From: DASVAL01 sp035649575
GTDB lineage: Bacteria > Planctomycetota > UBA1135 > UBA2386
Reading direction: 5' to 3'
Assembly (NCBI GenBank): GCA_035649575.1
Contig: DASRJH010000164.1
Location: forward strand, 1 to 30,394
DNA: 30,394 nucleotides
The notes beneath the pieces were generated by a model. That model saw only the letters and a program-made list of their open reading frames with translations, ran no database searches and had not been told where the DNA came from. A program made the position numbers and the translations under genes. Below, piece by piece: positions 8,735 through 15,596 of this stretch (positions are counted from its first letter, which is position 1; each line of letters begins with the position of its first letter).

Positions 8735-10141
8735 ATGACGCAGCGAGAGGAAGCGGAGGTGGCGTTCGTCGATGCAGCGCTCGAGGAACGGCTCGGCGCG
8801 GCCGCGCCGCCGGACCTGACCGGTGCGATCCTGCGCGCTTGCCGAGGATCGAGTGTCGCGCGCAACGCGGGGGCATCGGTGCACGCCGCTGCCGCGGCAC
8901 GAACGCGACGCACTCCGCTGTTCGCGGCCGTGGTGGTGCTCGGCGGCATCGCGGTGGTCGGCGGCGTCGCGATCGCGACGCGCGGCTCGGGCAGCGGGAC
9001 AGCGTTGTCACCGCAGCAGGAACCGAAGCCGGATCGCCCGGCTGGCGCCATGGACGCAGCGGCGCACTTCCCGCTCGCGCTGGGCAACCGGTGGGAGTAC
9101 CGCGAGGTCTGCGGCGACACGAACCACGACGTGACGGTGGTCGTCACTGCAAGGGTCCCGATGCAGGACGTCGTCATCGCCCAGCTCACGACGATCGGCG
9201 CTGATCGCTCGCGCGAGCCTGCATTCGCGTTCTGGAGCGCCGATGCGCAGGGCGTTCGGCTGCATGCCTCGGACAGCTTGCTCGTCGATCCGATCTTCTC
9301 GCCGTGCAACGTCGACGGCGTCGTGTTGCCGAGCCCGGTCGGGGCCGAGGCCAAATGGGGCTGGCGCACGCTGCCGCCAAAGCAGCTGCCGAGGGGAGTC
9401 GCGGCCGGTGGCCGCCGCAGGACGCCCGATCCGATCGAGTGCACGGCCACGCTGCTCGGTGTCGGTGAGAAGCTGCAGATCGGCGAGCAGACGTTCTCGT
9501 GCGTGCACGTGCGCGTCGACAGCGCGTTGCCTGCCGGCAATCGCGTCGAGCACCTGTTCTTCGCGCGTGGCATCGGCATCGTGCGCCGCACCTGGCAGAC
9601 CGGCGAGGAGCCCGAGGTGTGCCGCGAGCTCGTTCGATTCCTGCCCGCGATGCCGCCACCCGATCGCAACCACGTACTGGCCCTGTCCCTCGGTGACGCG
9701 AGCAAGGGCTGCAGCTGGATCGACCGGCCCGCGACGGACGATGCGGCCTGGACGCTGCGCAGCGAGTTCGCGATCGAAACCCGTCCGGATGGAGTGCGCT
9801 TCCACCGGATCTTCGGCGACAAGGTCGGGCCGTTCGATCCGACGAGCCTCGCCGACTTCGAGGCTCTGGCGCGCGACGAGGACTTCGGCCCGCGCATGGA
9901 AGGCCTCTTCCCGCAGCGCATGACGGTCGGCCTCGCGCGGCTCCTCGCGCGACTGCGTGCGGCGCAGCTGGGCCAACGGTTCGAGCGCGACAACGGCATG
10001 AGCGTCGAGATCGGCCCTGGCTCGTCCAAGGTCACGCTGCCCGTCTTGTTCACCGCGCCCGATGGCAGCACCAGCAAGCACGAGATCGTCGTGCGGACGA
10101 GCAACGCCATTCCCACGGCCGTGCTGTTCGACGGCCGCTGA
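8735..10141 (+). CDS. Single-pass membrane protein, putative sigma-factor partner
   Basis: This 468-residue protein follows the ECF sigma gene after 5 bases, with a good Shine-Dalgarno (GAGGTGAT) before the ATG. The first 58 residues are cytoplasmic and include ALEERLGAAAPPDLTGAIL; a membrane helix follows (about 60-82, TPLFAAVVVLGGIAVVGGVAIA); the remaining 380 residues would lie outside the inner membrane. The outer part starts FPLALGNRWEYRE, a motif seen in exported proteins of unknown role. I see no HxxxCxxC zinc site, so it is not a ZAS-type anti-sigma. Position and topology suggest a signal-sensing anti-sigma or sigma regulator. The function is inferred from context only. A perfect inverted repeat lies just after its stop. 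Confidence 0.75.
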   Translation: MTQREEAEVAFVDAALEERLGAAAPPDLTGAILRACRGSSVARNAGASVHAAAAARTRRTPLFAAVVVLGGIAVVGGVAIATRGSGSGTALSPQQEPKPDRPAGAMDAAAHFPLALGNRWEYREVCGDTNHDVTVVVTARVPMQDVVIAQLTTIGADRSREPAFAFWSADAQGVRLHASDSLLVDPIFSPCNVDGVVLPSPVGAEAKWGWRTLPPKQLPRGVAAGGRRRTPDPIECTATLLGVGEKLQIGEQTFSCVHVRVDSALPAGNRVEHLFFARGIGIVRRTWQTGEEPEVCRELVRFLPAMPPPDRNHVLALSLGDASKGCSWIDRPATDDAAWTLRSEFAIETRPDGVRFHRIFGDKVGPFDPTSLADFEALARDEDFGPRMEGLFPQRMTVGLARLLARLRAAQLGQRFERDNGMSVEIGPGSSKVTLPVLFTAPDGSTSKHEIVVRTSNAIPTAVLFDGR

Positions 10142-10142
10142 A

Positions 10143-10181
10143 TCTGGCGCTGAGTTGTCGCGTGGCTCGCGCAGCGCCAGA
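10143..10181 (+). repeat. Perfect 10-bp inverted repeat between two genes
   Basis: TCTGGCGCTG (10143-10152) is exactly complementary to CAGCGCCAGA (10172-10181), with a 19-base loop. It begins one base after the stop codon of the membrane protein and ends 8 bases before the ATG at 10190. There is no T-tract, so it may be an RNA stem that stabilises or separates messages or covers the next start, or a protein-binding palindrome, rather than a standard terminator. Confidence 0.6.
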
Positions 10182-10189
10182 ATGGCGCC

Positions 10190-10798
10190 ATGACGCGAAC
10201 CGCCGTCGTGCTCTCGTGCCTGTTGGTGGCCGCGGCGGGCGCGTGTCAGCTCGGTGGCAAGGTGGAGCCCACGCCGCTGAAAGGTCCGATGCCGCAAGGG
10301 ATCGTGGTGTGGCCCGTGTTGCCCGAAGCCAACGTGGCGCGCGACGTGTTCGCCGGCCTCGACCTCGCCGTGCGCGGGCGTGGCTACGATGTGCATTCAC
10401 TGGCCGTGGGAAAGCAGATGCTCGCCGAAGCCGGCCTGCTCGAGGGCGTCGAACCGGATGCGGCCCGGATCGGCCCCGCGCTCGGCGTGGACGCCGTGAT
10501 GCAGCTGAAGGTCGGCGCCTTCGCGATGGACGGGGACCGCTCGCTGCGCAGCGCGCACTGGAGCCTGCACTGGCAGCTCGTCTCGACGCGTGGTGGGGGC
10601 GTGTTGTGGTCCTGGGATCACCAAGGCAGCTGGGACCGACGCGATACCGACACGAGCGATCCGCTGCGGCGCCACGACGCCGAGCCCGAGATCGTGCCGA
10701 TCGGCGGCAGTTCCGTGCCGAACTTCCGCGATGCGATCGACGTCGCCGCGTGGTTGCACAAGAAGGCGATGGAGCATCTGCCGAAGTACGAACGATGA
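10190..10798 (+). CDS. GNA1162/DUF799-like lipoprotein
   Basis: A 202-residue exported lipoprotein with signal AVVLSCLLVAAAGAC (acylated C19). The mature part resembles the GNA1162/DUF799 family from memory: a start like GIVVWPVLPEANVARDVF, then RGRGYDVHSLAV, then GLLEGVEPDAARIGPALGVDAVMQLKVGAF, and finally SLHWQLVSTRGGGVLWSWDHQGSWD, in the same order as PLAExGYYV, GADAxLYI and GxVLWSG in that family. Relatives have a fold like the nucleotide-exchange or CsgG group and sit near outer-membrane transport or sigma/stress loci; their exact job is poorly known. It is third in the sigma-factor cluster and its stop overlaps the next start (ATGA). Family is moderately sure; function is not. Confidence 0.7.
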   Translation: MTRTAVVLSCLLVAAAGACQLGGKVEPTPLKGPMPQGIVVWPVLPEANVARDVFAGLDLAVRGRGYDVHSLAVGKQMLAEAGLLEGVEPDAARIGPALGVDAVMQLKVGAFAMDGDRSLRSAHWSLHWQLVSTRGGGVLWSWDHQGSWDRRDTDTSDPLRRHDAEPEIVPIGGSSVPNFRDAIDVAAWLHKKAMEHLPKYER

Positions 10799-11445
10799 AC
10801 CTTCCCGTCACCGCGTATCCGGGTCTCGAGCTGCACGCGGTCGTCGCAACCATGCCGCAGCGGCTCGAACAGCTGCCGTCGCCGGCGTGGTTGCAAGCGC
10901 TGTTGCGTCTCGATGCCGAGGCTCCCGTGCGCAGCAGCGAGCCCGTGCGATTGGCCGTTCGGGACCTGCTGCGGGTGCACGGCTACCGTCCGACGGGACG
11001 CGGCAAGCCGTCGTCGGAATACCTCGCGGCGGCGGTCGGCGACGGGCGTGTCGGATCGATCAACGCGGCCGTCGATGCCGGCAACGTCGCGTCGCTGCAT
11101 TCGGGTCTGCCGATCAGCATCGTCGACCTCGATCTGTGCAAGCCGCCAGTCTCGGTGCAGGTGCCGCAGGCGGGCAGCAAGTACGTGTTCAACCGCGGTG
11201 GTCAGGAGATCGACGTCGCGGGACTGCTGTGCCTGTGTGATGCGGAAGGTCCGTGTGCGAATGCCGTGAAAGACGCCCAGCGCACCAAGACGCACGGAGC
11301 GACGGTGCGGGTGCTCGGAGTCGTATGGGGTGCCTTGGGCCAGGACGCGCGGCATGCGACCGCGACGGCGGCGTGGCTCGGCGAGCTGCTCGCGAGAGTC
11401 GGTGCTGCAGTGGAGCCCGCTGTCGTGGTGGCCCTGGGCCCGTGA
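10795..11445 (+). CDS. B3/B4 tRNA-binding-domain protein (free-standing)
   Basis: A 216-residue cytoplasmic protein containing the B3/B4 domain found in the beta subunit of phenylalanyl-tRNA synthetase, where it edits mischarged Tyr-tRNA(Phe). Visible landmarks are AVRDLLRVHGYRPTGRGKPSSEYLAAAV, GSINAAVDAGNVASLHSGLPISIVDLD and the late strand TVRVLGVVWGA. Free-standing copies are widespread and may edit tRNA or act on amino acids, but no single function is established. The start ATG at 10795 overlaps the previous stop. Its stop lies 7 bases from the convergent stop of the RdgC companion. Why it sits with an ECF sigma factor and lipoprotein is not evident. Confidence 0.82.
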   Translation: MNLPVTAYPGLELHAVVATMPQRLEQLPSPAWLQALLRLDAEAPVRSSEPVRLAVRDLLRVHGYRPTGRGKPSSEYLAAAVGDGRVGSINAAVDAGNVASLHSGLPISIVDLDLCKPPVSVQVPQAGSKYVFNRGGQEIDVAGLLCLCDAEGPCANAVKDAQRTKTHGATVRVLGVVWGALGQDARHATATAAWLGELLARVGAAVEPAVVVALGP

Positions 11446-11452
11446 CGGCAGC

Positions 11453-11971
11453 TCAACTCGCCATCCAGCGCGCGTGCTCTTCTCCGACCGTTTTCAGGTA
11501 GTCGGGGCGCAGCCGTTCCTCGAGGAACCGCGCGTAGAGCGCCTGCAAGATCTCGTGCAGCTGGAGCCAGTTGGCGGTCCGGTCCGCGGTGCGGTCCTCG
11601 TCGGACTCACAATCCTCCGCGTCCTCGGGCAGCTTGACGCTGCTGAGCGCAAACGTCGGGGCATCGAGCGTTGCGGTCCACTGGCGCGAGCCCTCGGCGA
11701 TCAGCAAGCGCGCGCGCCTGAGCCGATGCCCCTGGCGCAACGCGGTCCGGGCCTGGACCGTGCGTGTCGGCAGGCCGCGGCGCAGCGTCTGCTCGGTCTC
11801 GTCTTCGCTCGGTGCCGCGAAGGCGAGGAAGTCGTCGAGCGCCACGCCGACGACGCGACCACCGGACAGAGTGAACTCGCCGCCATCGGTCTCCCATCGG
11901 AACCAGATCCAGGTCAGGAACTCCTCGCCGAGGAAGCCGTGCGTCTCGCTGCCTTGCGTCGCGTGTTTCAT
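11453..11971 (-). CDS. RdgC-companion protein of unknown function
   Basis: A 172-residue protein whose ATG at 11971 overlaps the stop of the RdgC-like gene (ATGA), with a strong AGGAGG seven bases before the start inside the upstream gene. It starts KHATQGSETHGFLGEEFLTWIWFRWET, then has a strand-rich part (GGEFTLSGGRVVGVALDDFLAF), a TLRRGLPTRTVQARTALRQGHRLRRARLLIAEG segment and ends in a helical stretch (ILQALYARFLEERLRPDYLKTV). From memory the GxEFLTWxW pattern occurs in the C-terminal part of longer RdgC-like proteins, so the pair may be one protein split in two. No catalytic motif is seen. A longer open frame continues upstream in this phase but overlaps the RdgC-like gene and is rejected. 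Confidence 0.75.
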   Translation of the reverse strand: MKHATQGSETHGFLGEEFLTWIWFRWETDGGEFTLSGGRVVGVALDDFLAFAAPSEDETEQTLRRGLPTRTVQARTALRQGHRLRRARLLIAEGSRQWTATLDAPTFALSSVKLPEDAEDCESDEDRTADRTANWLQLHEILQALYARFLEERLRPDYLKTVGEEHARWMAS

Positions 11972-12642
11972 GCCTCTGCCTCCTGTTCCTCTGCGTCCTC
12001 GGTCTGTTGCGGGCGGATGCGCGGCGGGCGGTCGCCTGCGATGTGGTCGGGCCAACGCACCGGCTCGGCGTGTTCGAGCTGACGCTTCTGGTCCGCGCTG
12101 AGCCCGGCGCGCAAGCCACACACCAGCGGGTTGGCGCGCTCGAGCGGCACCGTGAAGGTCTCGAAGAAGAGTTTGCCGAAGGCTTCGCGTGCACCCTTGC
12201 CCGTCGCGAACAGCAGCACGAGCTTCTGCTCGTGGAAGAGCAGCGCGTCGACGAGGTTGATCGTCGGCAGCACGCGCGGCAGCAGCTTTTCGGCGAGGTC
12301 GTCCTTGAGCTCGCGTCGTTCGCGCGCGGAGAGCTTCTTGCCGCGAGCCTTCTCGGCCGCATCGCGGTGGATCTGCAGCCACTTCTTGGGCAGCACCTTC
12401 TTGTCGATCCGGAAGCGCAGCCACGTGCCGGTGCCACCGTCGAGGTCCTCCCACGCGAAGCTGTCGCCCGTGGGGTCGCGCGGAGTCACCCAGCCCACCG
12501 AGACTTCTTCGCTCGCGGCCTTCTCGATCGTGCGGAAGCGCCGCTGCTCGAGTGACGTGGCGAACGTCTCGTCGCGTGGATCACGCAGTTTGCCCTGCCA
12601 ATGGAACGCGACGACTCCGCCGCTCCTGCGGATGGCTGCCAT
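11968..12642 (-). CDS. RdgC-like recombination-associated protein
   Basis: A 224-residue protein matching the N-terminal and middle part of RdgC, a ring-forming DNA-binding protein that restrains RecA in Proteobacteria. Supporting sequence: LEQRRFRTIEKAASEEVSVGWVTP (RdgC has a similar FxPcxxxExxSxGWvpP), KKVLPKKWLQIHRDAAEK, then ARERRELKDDLAEKLLPRVLP and a LFHEQKLVLLFATGKGAREAFGKLF segment, matching the order LP, lKdE, LLPrAF and ydxxxxxlxvd of that family. At 224 residues it is shorter than the roughly 300 of E. coli RdgC; the companion gene supplies another 172. A very strong AAGGAGG (12649-12655) stands 6 bases before the ATG. Family is inferred from pattern, with fair confidence; function in this lineage is untested. 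Confidence 0.72.
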   Translation of the reverse strand: MAAIRRSGGVVAFHWQGKLRDPRDETFATSLEQRRFRTIEKAASEEVSVGWVTPRDPTGDSFAWEDLDGGTGTWLRFRIDKKVLPKKWLQIHRDAAEKARGKKLSARERRELKDDLAEKLLPRVLPTINLVDALLFHEQKLVLLFATGKGAREAFGKLFFETFTVPLERANPLVCGLRAGLSADQKRQLEHAEPVRWPDHIAGDRPPRIRPQQTEDAEEQEAEA

Positions 12643-12701
12643 ACCCCTCCTCCTTGGTGTACGTCATGGCGCGGGCTGCGCTCGAGCGCCGCCCGCGTGG
12701 C

Positions 12702-13901
12702 TCAGTTCTTCTTGGGGGCCGGATCCGGCTTCTTGGGCGTCTCGTCGATCAGTTCGGCGTTCCCTGCTTCGGCGCGCTTGATCGCCTCCTTGATCTGGGC
12801 GGCCTGCTTCTCGAGCATCGCGCGTTGCTCTGGGGCACCTGTCTCCGTCGACGTCGCCAGCTTGCCGATCTCGGCCTCGAGCTTGACCAGGACCTCACGC
12901 AGCTGGCTGACATCGGTTACCGCAGGCGTGATAGCGGCCTGCGCGTCGGGCTGCTTCCATCGCTGTGGCAGCAGGGCCATCACGTCTGCGTCCCTGACGA
13001 TGATGTCCATCTGGGCCAGGTTGACATTCTGCTGGGCCTTGGCCAGCGTCGCTGCGTCGCTCGAGAACGGGATCTGGATGGCCGTGCCGATGACCTTGTC
13101 GAGGTCTGGCGTCGCGCCCTTCTCGAAGCTGTCGACGTGGAGCACGACGATGCCGCGGGCGTTGCGGAACGGCTTCGCCCGGGTGCCGGGCTTGGTCTCG
13201 AACGCGATGTGCTCGAAGCGCGGGCCAAGGCCACAGTTGCGCGTCACTTCGATGCGACCATCGGGGTCGCTTTGCACGGTGCCGAATTTCTTTGCCAGCT
13301 CCTGCATCGACTTGCCCTTGTCGAGCTCGCTGAGCACGTCGCTGAGATTGGCCTCGGCCTCGCTCTCCGCGAAGGCCCCCGACATGGCCTCGATGGCGAC
13401 CAGATCATAGAGCACGCGCTGGGCGCGCATGTTGTCGGGTTCTGCCGTGGGTACGGCCTTCATGTGGGTCATGACCGCGTCGAACACGGCACGGCTGATG
13501 GGGCGCCCGTTCACCAACAACATCACGTCCTGCGGGAAGCTCGTGAGCTCGTCGCCGGCGGCAAGTCGCGCAAACCGCGGTTGCATTATGGGTGGTGCTG
13601 CGGGGGGCTTCGTGATCCCGGCATCGATCGCGCGGAAGTTCTGGGCCGGGGCCTGCAGCTTGTTCGCCAGCATCATCTTGCTGGTCTTGGCGCGGTCCTG
13701 GACATACTTGATCTCGCGTTCGAGCCGTGCCTTCTCCTTCGCGAGCTCGGAGAGCTCTTGTTCGGGCGTTTGCTTCGGCTTGTCGGGATCCGGCGGCGGG
13801 GTCTGACCGGGGGCCGGGAGCGGACTCGGGAGCGGAGGTTGCTGCGCCGGCGTGAGGACGCCGAGCAGGAGCGCGGAGCCTAGAATGAGGCGAAGATGCA
13901 T
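12702..13901 (-). CDS. SurA/PpiC-like exported foldase
   Basis: A 399-residue exported protein starting MHLRLILGSALLLGVLTPAQQ, a signal peptide probably cut after TPA. A Pro-rich linker and a coiled-coil stretch (about 45-85, ELSELAKEKARLEREIKYVQDR) come first. Then a SurA_N-like chaperone part appears (DVMLLVNGRPISRAVFDAVMTHMK, with VLYDLVAIEAM), followed by a parvulin-like region (GKSMQELAKKFGTVQSDPDGRIEVTRNCGLGP ... AKPFRNARGIVVLHVDSFEKG). The PPIase part lacks some usual residues and may only bind clients. A second helix-rich C-terminus (about 335-390) ends in KKPDPAPKKN. The frame stays open upstream of 13901, but only this ATG gives a signal peptide. It lies 59 bases ahead of the RdgC-like gene on the same strand. 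Confidence 0.8.
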   Translation of the reverse strand: MHLRLILGSALLLGVLTPAQQPPLPSPLPAPGQTPPPDPDKPKQTPEQELSELAKEKARLEREIKYVQDRAKTSKMMLANKLQAPAQNFRAIDAGITKPPAAPPIMQPRFARLAAGDELTSFPQDVMLLVNGRPISRAVFDAVMTHMKAVPTAEPDNMRAQRVLYDLVAIEAMSGAFAESEAEANLSDVLSELDKGKSMQELAKKFGTVQSDPDGRIEVTRNCGLGPRFEHIAFETKPGTRAKPFRNARGIVVLHVDSFEKGATPDLDKVIGTAIQIPFSSDAATLAKAQQNVNLAQMDIIVRDADVMALLPQRWKQPDAQAAITPAVTDVSQLREVLVKLEAEIGKLATSTETGAPEQRAMLEKQAAQIKEAIKRAEAGNAELIDETPKKPDPAPKKN

Positions 13902-14063
13902 CGTCGTAGTGCTCGTGGTGAGCTGGGAGGAAACAGGGTGAACCATCAAACCGGCGCGGCGGGGTAGGCGCAAGAGCGGAACGGCCGGCTCTGCCCTTCC
14001 CCGCCAGCAGTTCCGACCAAGTCCGTATTCGCCGTCATCCCAACTGCGATAAGGTCTTGCGCG
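13902..14063. promoter_or_regulatory. Divergent intergenic region, foldase gene / SRPBCC gene
   Basis: This 162-base region must contain promoters for the SurA-like gene (-) and the small gene at 14064 (+). Reading the minus strand, TTGCGC and TTTGAT are separated by 17 bases (about 13936-13974 on the plus strand), a weak sigma-70-like pair. Nothing else stands out. Confidence 0.25.
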
Positions 14064-14549
14064 ATGTCCCACCAACTGCGCACTTACGACTACGTCAACC
14101 ACCCGTATGCGAAGGTGCGCGAAGTCCTGGCGCGCGATGCGCCCGCCGTGTTCCGGGCCGCGACGAAGTCGGCCTCGTCGAGGGCGCACGAGGTGGCATC
14201 GGCGCTGCGGATCCAGGTCGCCGGGGTCGAGATCCAGAAGGACATCGTCATCGAGCAGAAGCGCATCGAGGAACGGCAGAGCGCGGCGCTCGGCACCCTG
14301 GTCACCCACATCGAACTGCAATGGGAGGCCGCGAAGTCGCCGCGGCTCTTCCCGTTGATGCGCGCCGAGCTCAAGGTCTACGCGCTGACGGCCACCGAGA
14401 CGCAACTCGACCTCGAAGGTCAGTACGATCCGCCGCTCGGCCCGTTCGGCATGGTCGTCGACGTGATCCTCGGCCGTCGCATCGCCGAAGCGTCGGTGAG
14501 GCAGTTCCTCGTCGACGTCGCGGACTACCTGCGCCGGACGATACCCTAG
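14064..14549 (+). CDS. SRPBCC-like hypothetical protein
   Basis: A 161-residue cytoplasmic protein with no signal or membrane segment. It begins HQLRTYDYVNHPYAKVREVLARDAPAVFRAAT, which resembles the first strand and helix of the START/polyketide-cyclase (SRPBCC) fold, and ends ATETQLDLEGQYDPPLGPFGMVVDVILGRRIAEASVRQFLVDVADYLRR, which fits the last strands (a TxLxLxGxYxPPxGxxG pattern) and long C-terminal helix of that fold. Such proteins bind small hydrophobic ligands; the ligand here is unknown. The middle has paired strands (VAGVEIQKDIVIEQKR, VTHIELQWEAA). The stop TAG shares the bases CTAG with the stop of the opposite gene. Fold assignment is an inference from pattern. Confidence 0.7.
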   Translation: MSHQLRTYDYVNHPYAKVREVLARDAPAVFRAATKSASSRAHEVASALRIQVAGVEIQKDIVIEQKRIEERQSAALGTLVTHIELQWEAAKSPRLFPLMRAELKVYALTATETQLDLEGQYDPPLGPFGMVVDVILGRRIAEASVRQFLVDVADYLRRTIP

Positions 14550-15592
14550 GAACGTCGCTGCGATCGGGCGGCTGCGCGCTCCGCCTGCGCCTTCGTGAGC
14601 TTCGCGCGGTCGTCCTCGCGCGTGGCGGGCATCAGCGCCGTGAAGTGCGCAGCCGCCGCCGCCAACACGGTGTTGATCGCCAAGGCCGCCGAGTAGTGCC
14701 CGAACGGCACTTGCATGCGCGCGGGACGGCCAAGCGCCTCCCAGAGCAGATCCTGGTTGCGTTCGGGCACGACGGTGTCGAACTGCGCGCCGACGAACAA
14801 CACCTTCTCGGTCGGAATGCACGCGGCGAACGCGAGCGGCTCGTGGCGCAGGCACTGCTCGAGCTCCCACTGCAGCGAGTCGTGTCCGATTCCGTCGGTC
14901 AGAAACCGCCAATCGACCCACTTCTGCACGCGGTCCTCGGTGCTGCTGAGCACCATGGTCGCGAGATCGCCGCCCGCCAGACAGACGGCGATTCCGGCGA
15001 GATCGGGTTCGAGCGCGGCCAGCACGGTCGTCACCATGCCGCCCATCGAGAGGCCGAGCGCGAAGGTCGCCGGCGGGCGCGGGTTCTCCGGGCCGCGCAG
15101 CCAGGCGAGCAGGAGCCTCTGGTGCAGCACGGTGCGGCGGAACAGTTCGTCGAGCTCGCGCGCACGCTGCGGCTTCTTGAGCGCCGATCCGACACGCGCG
15201 CAGTACGCAACATCGAAGCCCTGCGCGCACATGCCCTGCGCGACCTGATCCATGAGCTCTTCGCCGCCCGCGAGGATCGGGACGAGCAGCACGAGTGGGC
15301 GCGGTGTCGCCGCCTCGCCATACCGGCGCAGGCGGAAGCGCACCGCCTCTCCGTTGCCCGCGAGCCGGCCCGTGGTCATGCCGTCGCCGTGATCCTCCAA
15401 CTCCTCGAGCCTCGGCTGCTCGAGCGGCGGTACGGTCCTGGTCCAGGCCGGCAGGGGCAGAGTCGGGCGCGGGGAGCAGGGGCTCGCCTGGAACGTGCAG
15501 CCGCCGAGCAGCAGGCCGGTCAGCAACGCGAGGTCGGGGCGGCCCGGGCGGCGGCTCGGCCGGTGGCTACTGGCGCGGTGGTGGGAGGGCAT
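14546..15592 (-). CDS. Lipoprotein alpha/beta hydrolase
   Basis: A 348-residue alpha/beta-hydrolase-fold protein anchored as a lipoprotein: the basic N-terminus and LALLTGLLLGGC give an acylated C32. The triad is visible in order: nucleophile S182 in GLSMGG, acid D272 in AQFDTVVPE and H299 in PFGHYSA. The oxyanion strand is LVLLVPILAGGEELMDQVAQG. A helix-rich insert lies between about 205 and 260, as a lid. The C-terminal 30 residues are charged and basic. The ATG at 15592 lies 4 bases after the stop of the upstream lipoprotein gene, so the two are one operon; earlier starts at the same frame overlap that gene. Substrate unknown; an esterase, lipase or peptidase-like role is possible. Confidence 0.85.
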   Translation of the reverse strand: MPSHHRASSHRPSRRPGRPDLALLTGLLLGGCTFQASPCSPRPTLPLPAWTRTVPPLEQPRLEELEDHGDGMTTGRLAGNGEAVRFRLRRYGEAATPRPLVLLVPILAGGEELMDQVAQGMCAQGFDVAYCARVGSALKKPQRARELDELFRRTVLHQRLLLAWLRGPENPRPPATFALGLSMGGMVTTVLAALEPDLAGIAVCLAGGDLATMVLSSTEDRVQKWVDWRFLTDGIGHDSLQWELEQCLRHEPLAFAACIPTEKVLFVGAQFDTVVPERNQDLLWEALGRPARMQVPFGHYSAALAINTVLAAAAAHFTALMPATREDDRAKLTKAQAERAAARSQRRS

Positions 15593-15596
15593 CGCG

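Noticed and set aside
6198..9011. 937-codon minus-strand open frame opposite the M28 and sigma genes
   Set aside because: Low-complexity Arg/Ala/His content, no family motif, and it lies antisense to two well-supported genes.
13902..15230. Upstream extension of the SurA-like gene on the minus strand
   Set aside because: The frame is open but the sequence before 13901 lacks protein character, and only the ATG at 13901 gives a signal peptide.
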